Source: Candidatus Gastranaerophilales bacterium (GTDB taxonomy: Bacteria > Cyanobacteriota > Vampirovibrionia > Gastranaerophilales > Gastranaerophilaceae). Taken from it: a DNA stretch of 21,461 bases. The stretch spans positions 1 to 21,461 of the forward strand of contig CALVER010000004.1 of assembly GCA_944326625.1 (NCBI GenBank), in the 5' to 3' direction. This document shows, piece by piece, positions 14,467 to 21,461 of the stretch. The position numbers and the translations under genes were made by a program. Under the pieces are notes generated by a model. It searched no databases. It was not told the origin of the DNA and saw nothing but the letters and a program-made list of their open reading frames with translations. Position 1 is the first letter of the stretch, and every line of letters begins with the position of its first letter.

Positions 14467-16104
14467 ATGAATATTTTGCCAACAAACATAAATTTAAAAC
14501 CCCAAACAATCAAGAACTTTTCCGCTGTACAAAGATTTGTAAGAGGTATGGAATCAAGAGGGCTTGCGCCTTTAATTATGCTGGAATGCTGTGTAACAGG
14601 CGGCAGAACAATACAGGCATTTAAAAGAGGCGGTTTTGATGAAGGCAGAGAAAGACTTACCGAAGAAACAATCGGGGCAGCTTTTTGGTTTGCCGGTGTT
14701 AAGGTATTTAACAAAATAAACGATTTTATACTTAAACATCTAATGGGTTTTAAGAACACTAATTTTGACGCACAGGGAGATGCTATTCGTAAACCGCTTC
14801 AAAATTATATGAAGTGGGCAAAAGAGAGCGGACAAAATATCCCGTTATCGAAAATTGCTGCGTTTAAATTTACAAAAATAGCCTCAAGTATTATACTTGC
14901 AAACGGTCTTGTCGGGTTTGTCGTACCTAAAATGAACCAAGCAATAACAAGGTATTATCACAGAAATGACAATAAACCTGATCAGCCGGTTAATATGGAA
15001 AATTTCCGGACGATGGGATTTGATCCGCAATTTGGCATGGAGCAGTTTATAGAAGATGCTGAAATAGCTGATGATAAAAAACAAAACAAAAAAGTTTCCT
15101 TCGGAAACGGTGCGCAAACTTTATTAACTCTTGCACATAAATTTGAAAATGATACGATTTATCAGCTTTTATCAACAGATATTGGTATTTCCGGCGGTCG
15201 TGCAATAAGTGCAAGGAACAACCATGAAAGAGTTGAAATATTATGGCGTGATATTTCATCAATATTCTTCTATATGTTCAGTATGCCTTTGATTAACAAG
15301 TTAATGAACAAAATTGAGCACGGTTCGCCTTCAAGATTAAATCCGGTCGGCGCAAGACAGGTTACGGATTATATGAAGTATGCGCTGGAACTTTCCGGCC
15401 ACCATAACAAAGACGCAGGTACATTGTCTATTAAACCTAAAGAGTTCGCTCAGATTATGCTTGGTGACATTGATGTGTCAGCTAAGATGAATAAGGTTAA
15501 ATCCGGCTTTAAAAACGGTGCAATCAATCTTGATAACTTTATTGAATTGCTTAATAAAGAATTCAGTCCTGAAGATGCCGCAAAATATTCGGATCTTGCA
15601 AAACGCATGTCAAAATTACAGCCGCAGCTGGAAGGTGTTTCAGTTCTTGCTGAAAGCCAAGCCGAAGCTATATTTAAAGGCGGTGCACTGAATAATCCTG
15701 AATTCTGGGATAATGTATTTACCGTTGAAAAAGGCATTGAAAAAGAAACCAAAGTTATAAACGGGGTTAGAACGACCGTAGAAACGGCAAATCATAAAAA
15801 TCCGTTCAAATTCGTCGCACAAAAAGATTTGGATGGACTTATTGAAAATGTCAGAACGTATGTTAAAACTATTATTAAAAATGCTGAAAAATCCAAGAAG
15901 GATATCAATTTGAGCATGCTTGAAAATGCTTATAAAAATAATATATTCAAAAATACACTCAACTGGGGTACAGGTTTTGTAGTTTCGGCATTGTTCCTGT
16001 CAACTATTATCCCGAAAATCCAATATTTAATTACAAGATTAACTACAGGCTCAGACGCATTCCCCGGAACAGCGGAATATAATAACGCAGCTGCTAAAAA
16101 ATAA
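14467..16104 (+). CDS. Hypothetical membrane-associated protein
   Basis: Unrecognised protein of 545 aa. Hydrophobic segments are seen near residues 138-156 (ASSIILANGLVGFVV), 262-280 (ISSIFFYMFSMPLI) and 500-522 (GFVVSALFLSTIIPKI). A moderately hydrophobic amphipathic segment lies near 65-85. The middle of the protein is lysine-rich and soluble, with no catalytic motif. The ATG at 14467 was preferred over the GTG at 14461 because AGG at 14455-14457 is 9 nt before the ATG but only 3 nt before the GTG. No signal peptide is present. It is divergent from another membrane protein of unknown function and ends 2 bp before the convergent AsmA/TamB-like gene. It looks lineage-specific; no function can be assigned. 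Confidence 0.75.
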   Translation: MNILPTNINLKPQTIKNFSAVQRFVRGMESRGLAPLIMLECCVTGGRTIQAFKRGGFDEGRERLTEETIGAAFWFAGVKVFNKINDFILKHLMGFKNTNFDAQGDAIRKPLQNYMKWAKESGQNIPLSKIAAFKFTKIASSIILANGLVGFVVPKMNQAITRYYHRNDNKPDQPVNMENFRTMGFDPQFGMEQFIEDAEIADDKKQNKKVSFGNGAQTLLTLAHKFENDTIYQLLSTDIGISGGRAISARNNHERVEILWRDISSIFFYMFSMPLINKLMNKIEHGSPSRLNPVGARQVTDYMKYALELSGHHNKDAGTLSIKPKEFAQIMLGDIDVSAKMNKVKSGFKNGAINLDNFIELLNKEFSPEDAAKYSDLAKRMSKLQPQLEGVSVLAESQAEAIFKGGALNNPEFWDNVFTVEKGIEKETKVINGVRTTVETANHKNPFKFVAQKDLDGLIENVRTYVKTIIKNAEKSKKDINLSMLENAYKNNIFKNTLNWGTGFVVSALFLSTIIPKIQYLITRLTTGSDAFPGTAEYNNAAAKK

Positions 16105-16106
16105 TT

Positions 16107-19100
16107 CTATTTCAGCCATTTGAAGCTTCTGACGTAATCGTCACCGTTGATGTCACCGTAAATATCTACGGCAAACATTCTTGCGGCATTATTTTCGGTA
16201 TTCGGAATTTTTTTGATGTCGTCGGTAATTACAGAGGGCGCTTCCGATACATTAATACCCGGAATTGTATTGAATAATGTATTCAATGATGCATTTCCGA
16301 TTTTGCCGAAAAGAGTTGAGAAATTTTTGGTCAGTGCACCGAAAATCTGCATATCTGCTATAAGGTTTGTAAAATTATAGGATCCTTTCATATACATATT
16401 CAACGCATTGCCTGATGAGAATATTTGTATGTCATCCGCAATGCCGTTTGCAATATGGATATGTCCGTTAATACTGTCAAAGTTGCCGGTTTTATACGGA
16501 GTAATCAAATCAATAATACCGTTTATGGAAAGTCCGGTAATCCCGCCTTTAACAAGATTCCCTGCTTTTAAAAGATATTCGAGGGACCCGAGTTTAGGCA
16601 TTTTGCCGTCGGTAACGTCAAATTCAGTGTATCCGCTAAGTGTGCTTACACAAGCATCATGTGACTGTCCGCTGCAGGAAAGGTCGGTTTTCCCGGTTAT
16701 TGATCCGAATACCTGCCCTTTTAAGTCAAATAATGTTTCTGATATAATTTGTGCATTTGCATTTTTTATGTCGGTAATTATATTCACAAGATTGTTATTT
16801 AAATTGTATTTGACCTGACCGGTTACGGTTCCTTCCGCCATTATGAATTTGAAATTATCGACTTTAAAAATGTGTTTGTCATTTAAAGACATAGTGGACG
16901 TGAAATCTGTTGCGTTGAGATTTTTGATTTTAATATTTTTTGCGAGGATTTCAGCTTTTTTTATAATAACTTGTTTAATGTCCGGAATTTGTGAATTTAC
17001 GTCAGAGGACAAATTTCTTGAGCTGTCTGCTTCATATTCCTGAAAAGTTGAAATGATTTTGTTCAAATCAAGTGTTTCAAGGTTGATTTTTATATCTTCC
17101 AAAATATATGGCGGATTTGGATTGTTTTTCATTATTGCAGAAATGTTAAGGTTATTGGTCAGGACGCTGCCTTTTGTATTAAGGTAGATAAGATCGCGTT
17201 TAAAATTCAGGTCAATATCCTTTATTGTGGCGTCAAATAAAGGCATATCAATACTTGTGACATTAAGTTTGCCTAAAATTAAAGGTGCTGCTGCAGTGCC
17301 GTTAATAGTGATGTCAGATGTGAAAACGCCCTGCTTCATTAAAGGTTTTCTGAATAAAATGTTGAAAATTTTTGCATCCGTAGGCTCTTGTGTTTTTATC
17401 CGGAAATTCGTGAATTTTATATTGTTGTTTGCTAAAAAGTCAATATTACCTGATGCATTAAGTTGAGTTTTTGTATAAATTTTATTATTTTGTGACGGAA
17501 TTAACCTGTCATATTGCAGGTTATTAATCTTTACTCCTGACGGAAAAATTATGTTATCAACCGTCAAATTAACCGCGTTGGAGTCTTCAACGGTACTGCT
17601 GCTTCCGAGAGTCGCCCCCATGTAATAAATGCTCGCATTTTCAGCTAATTTTAAAATGGTCTTGTTCCTTATCGCACTTAAAGGGCCTGAAATCGTTGAT
17701 GAAAAATTGATATCACCCTTTAGCTTAAGCGGGTAAACAGATCTGTTATTAAAAAATTGTTCGACAAATTCCTGAGTGGGTTTTGCGTTAATATATAAAC
17801 TTAAAACCGGTTTTTTGTCGATATTGTAAATTTTTCCGTCTGCAAAAATTGGCATTTCGCCAAGTACGGAGGTAACTTTATTGATTACCAGCAAATCTTT
17901 TTTTAATTCTATATATCCGCTTAAAATATTCATTTTTATATTCGCCGGCAGGTATTTGAAGCTTATATTATTTAATGTTGTGCCGGCGTAAATATGATTA
18001 TCTTTTATGTATCCCTTAAGATTTATTGTCCCGTTGATATTGTCTATATCATTTAATCCTGTATTAAAATATTTTTTTAATTCATTTAAATTAGCAAGGT
18101 TAAAGTTTGAAAAATTAAAATTCCCGTTGACAGACTGTTTTTCCGTTAAAAATTTTGCGGCATTTAAGTTTACAACAAAAGGATTACCTTTAAAACTGCC
18201 TTTGATTGAGGAAACTTTTAAATTTGAATTACGCATTTCAAAATTTATATTATTGAGGCTGAAATTTTGTCCTTTATGAGCATAAACTTTTCCATGTAAA
18301 TCCAGTTTGTCCGGCTGAAGTTCTTCCACAGACCCGGTGTAATTCGCTGCAAAACTCGTATGAATTTTTCCGATTTCATCTTTGTACGGAATTTCTAAAT
18401 TCAATAGTTTTATACCGTCTTTCAGAACAAATTTATCGGAAACTATTTTTATATTAGAATTTTTATCGTTTAAAGTTCCGTTTATTTTAATTTTTGAGTC
18501 GTCAAGATTTGAACTTAAATCAATGTCAGTATCAAGGTTGTTAAAATCTATTTTGCCTGAAATATTTGAAAGAGGCAGTCCTTGAGCGGTTATTGTATTT
18601 GAAAATAAATTTATTGAGCCTTTTGCAAATATATTTTTGTTAAACACAACGTCGTTAACGTCAATAACGGTACCGGTAAGATTAAGTTTGAAGTCGGCAT
18701 TACCTTTTGCACTTGTTATCGGCTTAATCAGTTTTTGGATATCTGTGAGCATCGGAGAAGTTTTTATAACTTTGATAAGGTGTCCGAGATCTTGTTGTTT
18801 TGCATCAATATTGAAGTTTAGGATTCCTTTTAATGTACATGTGCCGCTAACAGAAACGGGTTTGCCGTTAAGAGTTGCCGTATTTGTGTCAAAACGCGTG
18901 TTCAGATCATTAAAGATAAGTTTGCCGGAGCCGTTTTTAAGGGTTAGATTATGAATATCCAAAAAAGATGCCGTTGTGTTTTTGAAGTTGAAAACGCCCC
19001 AGGCATGCGGATTTTTACGGGTGCCTATGACATGCAGGTCAATATTGCCAAGACCGTGAATATCCATAATCGGTACAGGACCAAGATCAAATTTCAAAAT

Positions 19101-20531
19101 TTCATGCAGGGGATTTAAAACTGTTTGCGCTATTTTTAAATCAACATTTTTGCTGCTTTTTATGGATAAATCGGCATTTTTATGGTTATATAATTCCACA
19201 TCACCGTTTACAAATACCGTTTCTGTTAAAGAAGCGGGAACTTTGACATCCATGGCCATTTTTTGTCCGTTAAACGTAAGTTTTATAACGGCTTTTTGGG
19301 TATTATTCGGAAGCGGTTTATTCAAATAGCCTTCCGTAACCAGAATTTTGCCTGTAACGTCAGCGGAATTTGCTTTGCCTTTTATGTTTAAATTTCCGGT
19401 TATGTCGCCGTAAAAAGGATTTTTCTTTAACGCATAGAAGTTAACTTCTTCAATGAGGTTTTCTTCACCGGGCATAAGCGGGATGAAGTTTTCCGTACGG
19501 GATTTATTAATTGCGACATCCATATTAAGATATGGCATTTTAGAATCCAATTTTGTCACACGTCCGTTAACATTCAAATCAATTCCCTTGGAAAGGATTT
19601 TCATATTTCTTATATTTAGGCCGTTTTTTATAGTATCAATATCGGTTTGCAGGCTTATTTTATTGTCGGAATAAATTGAGCGGGCTTTTTCTTTTTGCAT
19701 AATTCCGAGATTTTCTACTGACAATCTTGCAAAAATATTTTTGTGTTTGTCAGGTTTTGTATTCGTATCTGCTATCAGATTAACTATGCCTGATAAAGTT
19801 TCTATTTTACTATCTGGAATAGCTTTTGCATATTCGGAAAAATCCGAAAGATTAAGGTTAGTTATGCGTCCTTTTACTTTAAACTGATCTTCGCTGATTT
19901 TATTTATCGGGAGTTTTATATCTACATCCGCCATTATATCTGATGCTTTTTTATCAACGTAAAGATTCGCGAATGTTGAAAGCTTAATCTTTTTGTTATT
20001 TTTAAATTCTTCAACAATTAAGTAGCTGCCGTCCAGAAAGATTTTTTTGTTTTGTTTTAAATCATCAAGCCGGATTTTGTAATTTCCGAGACGGATATAG
20101 GCTTTTGTCAAAGTCATATTTGATTTTGACGGCATTTTTAATAAGTATTGTCCCAGTTTTAGCTCTGAATTTTTTGTATACAACAGATTGGCGTCAATAC
20201 TATCGGCAGAAAAATTGCCTATATGAATTTTGCCTGCCAAAAGCGGCAAAAGATGAATTTTCACGGCTGAATGCTTTAGATTAAGCGCATTTGTTCCGTC
20301 ATCATTAATTAATGAAACATCCTCTGCCATAAACCAGATTGCGGGAGTGTGCCCCATTTTTATATAAGGGTCTGTAACGGATAGTTTGTAGCCGGTTTTT
20401 TCTTGAAGCTTTTTTTCAATAACGGGCATCCTGCTCTCAATATTTATAAGTGCAGGAATACCCCAATAATAAAGCCCGTAAAAGAACGTTAAAACAGTTA
20501 TAATTATTAATGATTTTCTTATTTTATCCAT
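16107..20531 (-). CDS. Giant AsmA/TamB-like envelope protein (bridge-like lipid transport family)
   Basis: Protein of 1474 aa with one N-terminal membrane anchor (residues about 8-29), the rest predicted periplasmic. The first 130 residues follow the AsmA N-terminal pattern: EKKLQEKTGYKLSVTDPYIKMGHTPAIW, then HLLPLLAGKIHIGNF. A very long region of short repeated beta strands with recurrent NGxxxL/NLKG turns follows, then an AsmA-like C-terminal part (about 1240-1420). In E. coli the family members TamB, YhdP and YdbH move phospholipids between the inner and outer membranes through a long hydrophobic groove. It is somewhat longer than TamB and YhdP, at about 1260 aa. It has its own promoter in the gap after rubrerythrin, with TATAAT 8 nt before the ATG. 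I cannot decide between a TamB and a YhdP type. Confidence 0.85.
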   Translation of the reverse strand: MDKIRKSLIIITVLTFFYGLYYWGIPALINIESRMPVIEKKLQEKTGYKLSVTDPYIKMGHTPAIWFMAEDVSLINDDGTNALNLKHSAVKIHLLPLLAGKIHIGNFSADSIDANLLYTKNSELKLGQYLLKMPSKSNMTLTKAYIRLGNYKIRLDDLKQNKKIFLDGSYLIVEEFKNNKKIKLSTFANLYVDKKASDIMADVDIKLPINKISEDQFKVKGRITNLNLSDFSEYAKAIPDSKIETLSGIVNLIADTNTKPDKHKNIFARLSVENLGIMQKEKARSIYSDNKISLQTDIDTIKNGLNIRNMKILSKGIDLNVNGRVTKLDSKMPYLNMDVAINKSRTENFIPLMPGEENLIEEVNFYALKKNPFYGDITGNLNIKGKANSADVTGKILVTEGYLNKPLPNNTQKAVIKLTFNGQKMAMDVKVPASLTETVFVNGDVELYNHKNADLSIKSSKNVDLKIAQTVLNPLHEILKFDLGPVPIMDIHGLGNIDLHVIGTRKNPHAWGVFNFKNTTASFLDIHNLTLKNGSGKLIFNDLNTRFDTNTATLNGKPVSVSGTCTLKGILNFNIDAKQQDLGHLIKVIKTSPMLTDIQKLIKPITSAKGNADFKLNLTGTVIDVNDVVFNKNIFAKGSINLFSNTITAQGLPLSNISGKIDFNNLDTDIDLSSNLDDSKIKINGTLNDKNSNIKIVSDKFVLKDGIKLLNLEIPYKDEIGKIHTSFAANYTGSVEELQPDKLDLHGKVYAHKGQNFSLNNINFEMRNSNLKVSSIKGSFKGNPFVVNLNAAKFLTEKQSVNGNFNFSNFNLANLNELKKYFNTGLNDIDNINGTINLKGYIKDNHIYAGTTLNNISFKYLPANIKMNILSGYIELKKDLLVINKVTSVLGEMPIFADGKIYNIDKKPVLSLYINAKPTQEFVEQFFNNRSVYPLKLKGDINFSSTISGPLSAIRNKTILKLAENASIYYMGATLGSSSTVEDSNAVNLTVDNIIFPSGVKINNLQYDRLIPSQNNKIYTKTQLNASGNIDFLANNNIKFTNFRIKTQEPTDAKIFNILFRKPLMKQGVFTSDITINGTAAAPLILGKLNVTSIDMPLFDATIKDIDLNFKRDLIYLNTKGSVLTNNLNISAIMKNNPNPPYILEDIKINLETLDLNKIISTFQEYEADSSRNLSSDVNSQIPDIKQVIIKKAEILAKNIKIKNLNATDFTSTMSLNDKHIFKVDNFKFIMAEGTVTGQVKYNLNNNLVNIITDIKNANAQIISETLFDLKGQVFGSITGKTDLSCSGQSHDACVSTLSGYTEFDVTDGKMPKLGSLEYLLKAGNLVKGGITGLSINGIIDLITPYKTGNFDSINGHIHIANGIADDIQIFSSGNALNMYMKGSYNFTNLIADMQIFGALTKNFSTLFGKIGNASLNTLFNTIPGINVSEAPSVITDDIKKIPNTENNAARMFAVDIYGDINGDDYVRSFKWLK

Positions 20532-20539
20532 TCGTTTAT

Positions 20540-20568
20540 ATTATATAAAACAAGCATGGATATGGCAA
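20540..20568 (-). promoter_or_regulatory. Promoter of the AsmA/TamB-like gene
   Basis: On the minus strand TTGCCA (20563-20568), a 17-nt spacer and TATAAT (20540-20545), a near-consensus sigma-70 promoter. It lies just past the rubrerythrin stop. Only 8 nt separate the -10 from the ATG at 20531, so the leader would be 0-2 nt and there is no Shine-Dalgarno. Confidence 0.65.
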
Positions 20569-21141
20569 CTAGTAATTTTCGCTAAAAATTTGAAAATACG
20601 CCTGCGGATGGTGGCAGTTCGGGCATTTTTGCGGAGCGGACTTACCTTTATAAAGATATCCGCATTCTCTGCACATCCAGACGACTTCTGTCGGCTTTTT
20701 GAAAACCGTATCATTTTTTATATTTTCAAGAAGTTTTTTATACCGGTTATAGTGATGCTGTTCTGAATTAATAACGTGGTGAAAAGTTTCCGCAATCTCG
20801 TCAAAACCTTCTTCGCGTGCTGTTTTTTCGCCTTCGGCATAAAGTACAGCCCATTCTTCGTGTTCGCCGTTTATTGCGCTTTCAAGATTTTCTTCGGTTG
20901 TTCCGAGTTCAAACGGATAGTCGGCATTTACATGTCCTATAGTGTTCCCTATATGTTCATAAAAAAGTTTAGCGTGTTCTTTTTCGTTTTCGGCTGTTTC
21001 TAAAAATATTGCGGCAATTTGTTCATAGCCTTCTTCTTTTGCAACTTTCGCAAAGAAAGAATATCTGTTGCGGGCTTGAGATTCCCCTGCAAATGCGTTT
21101 ATAAGATTTTGTTCTGTTCCGGTGCCTTTAAGTTTTTTCAT
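20569..21141 (-). CDS. rbr: Rubrerythrin
   Basis: Cytosolic non-haem iron protein that reduces hydrogen peroxide in anaerobes, 190 aa. The ferritin-like diiron domain has Glu20, Glu53 with His56 (ENEKEH), Glu93 and Glu96, and Glu127 with His130. The C-terminal rubredoxin domain has Cys157-x2-Cys160 and Cys173-x2-Cys176. This is the classic domain order and full length (191 aa in Desulfovibrio). GGAG lies 7 nt before the ATG. A weak promoter TTGTAA-N17-TATCCT is visible at 21162-21190. The AsmA/TamB-like gene follows after 37 nt but has its own promoter. Its presence points to an anaerobic or microaerobic life. Confidence 0.97.
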   Translation of the reverse strand: MKKLKGTGTEQNLINAFAGESQARNRYSFFAKVAKEEGYEQIAAIFLETAENEKEHAKLFYEHIGNTIGHVNADYPFELGTTEENLESAINGEHEEWAVLYAEGEKTAREEGFDEIAETFHHVINSEQHHYNRYKKLLENIKNDTVFKKPTEVVWMCRECGYLYKGKSAPQKCPNCHHPQAYFQIFSENY

Positions 21142-21161
21142 AGATAATCTCCTTTTTTAAA

Positions 21162-21190
21162 AGGATAATTTTTATTGATGAATTTTACAA
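21162..21190 (-). promoter_or_regulatory. Possible promoter of the rubrerythrin gene
   Basis: On the minus strand TTGTAA (21185-21190), a 17-nt spacer and TATCCT (21162-21167). The -10 is two bases from consensus. The leader would be about 14 nt and would contain the GGAG ribosome binding site. Confidence 0.35.
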
Positions 21191-21216
21191 TTAGAAGAGA
21201 GGATTAGCCATAAGCG

Positions 21217-21236
21217 GTATTTGAATTTTGAAATAC
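21217..21236. promoter_or_regulatory. Short inverted repeat upstream of rubrerythrin
   Basis: GTATTT / AAATAC with an 8-nt centre, in the divergent region between rubrerythrin and the right-edge gene, about 75 bp from the rubrerythrin start. It is a possible site for a redox or metal regulator, but it is weak and does not match a PerR or Fur box that I can recognise. Confidence 0.25.
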
Positions 21237-21309
21237 AATGCTTTTTGGGGATTAATCAGGCTGTATAAATACGCATAATATAGTTATGTAATAGTCGGGA
21301 AGGTAAATT

Positions 21310-21461
21310 ATGAATTTATTAGCATATACAAAAAAATTAGCGGAACAAATCGCATATTACGATGCGCTTACAAAACAGGATCGGGTTAATCCGCATTTTA
21401 CAAACCCGTTTACTCAGCCCGTTAATATAACAATTATCTGGGTTGATGAAAAAGATGAATA
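21310..21461 (+). CDS. Partial hypothetical protein at the right edge
   Basis: Open frame of 50 codons starting at an ATG with GGAAGG 6 nt upstream, a good ribosome binding site. It opens MNLLAYTKKLAEQIAYYDAL and continues with a Pro/Asn/Thr-rich stretch, then ITIIWVDEKDE. The last two bases are TA, so the next base decides between a stop (TAA or TAG), giving a 50-aa protein, and a Tyr codon that continues. The family is not recognised. It is divergent from rubrerythrin. Confidence 0.6.
   Translation, partial: MNLLAYTKKLAEQIAYYDALTKQDRVNPHFTNPFTQPVNITIIWVDEKDE

Noticed and set aside
16408..16818. Several plus-strand frames of 60-136 codons inside the giant AsmA/TamB-like gene
   Set aside because: They are antisense shadows of a continuous 1474-codon frame with family similarity at both ends.
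1..21461. CRISPR array, tRNA, rRNA, insertion sequence or phage gene
   Set aside because: No regularly spaced repeats, cloverleaf-like sequences, transposase motifs or phage structural genes were seen on either strand.

Overview
This AT-rich window of 21,461 bases comes from a diderm bacterium. It encodes BamA with an outer-membrane beta-barrel, an OmpH/Skp-type periplasmic chaperone and a very large AsmA/TamB-like envelope protein. The two pseudopilin-like proteins with the N-terminal signature FTLAEVLITLGIIG, the rubrerythrin, the low GC content and the style of the lineage-specific hypothetical proteins best fit Candidatus Gastranaerophilales (gut Melainabacteria/Vampirovibrionia). That placement rests on recalled protein style, not on a search. 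No rRNA, tRNA, CRISPR array, insertion sequence or phage gene was seen. The window looks chromosomal.

Layout. (1) Positions 1-1628: a pseudopilin-like gene meets the GTPase gene era tail to tail. (2) 1736-4750: a probable two-gene operon of an envelope-spanning hypothetical protein and an orphan family-1 solute-binding protein. It meets a small Cro/C1-type regulator gene (4747-4974, minus strand) tail to tail. (3) 4975-6578: a compact divergent promoter region with a consensus sigma-70 promoter and a 39-bp imperfect palindrome, then a second pseudopilin-like gene and rsmI (16S rRNA ribose methyltransferase). (4) 6675-13431: a plus-strand cluster of bamA, an ompH-like gene, uridine phosphorylase, a soluble protein whose C-terminal two thirds match the cytoplasmic domain of the export-gate protein FlhA, and a divergent GH77-type glucanotransferase. 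(5) 13428-16104: two unrecognised membrane-associated proteins transcribed divergently around a 23-bp inverted repeat. (6) 16107-21141: on the minus strand, rubrerythrin followed by the giant AsmA/TamB-like gene. (7) A small gene runs off the right edge.

Functional themes. Outer-membrane biogenesis is the clearest (BamA, OmpH-like, AsmA/TamB-like). Ribosome maturation (Era, RsmI), nucleoside and glucan metabolism, and peroxide defence (rubrerythrin) are also represented.

The most unusual item is the FlhA cytoplasmic-domain homologue. It lacks the membrane half, carries a DUF4177-like N-terminus, and has no flagellar or type III secretion gene beside it. At the DNA level, three genes (era, the Cro/C1 regulator, rsmI) have a -10 hexamer ending exactly 6 nt before the ATG and no ribosome binding site. 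A fourth (the AsmA/TamB-like gene) has 8 nt. This suggests leaderless transcripts. All four convergent gene pairs overlap or lie within 2 bp of each other, and one pair carries a 17-bp inverted repeat that makes both proteins contain the same peptide FEKLFN at or near the C-terminus.
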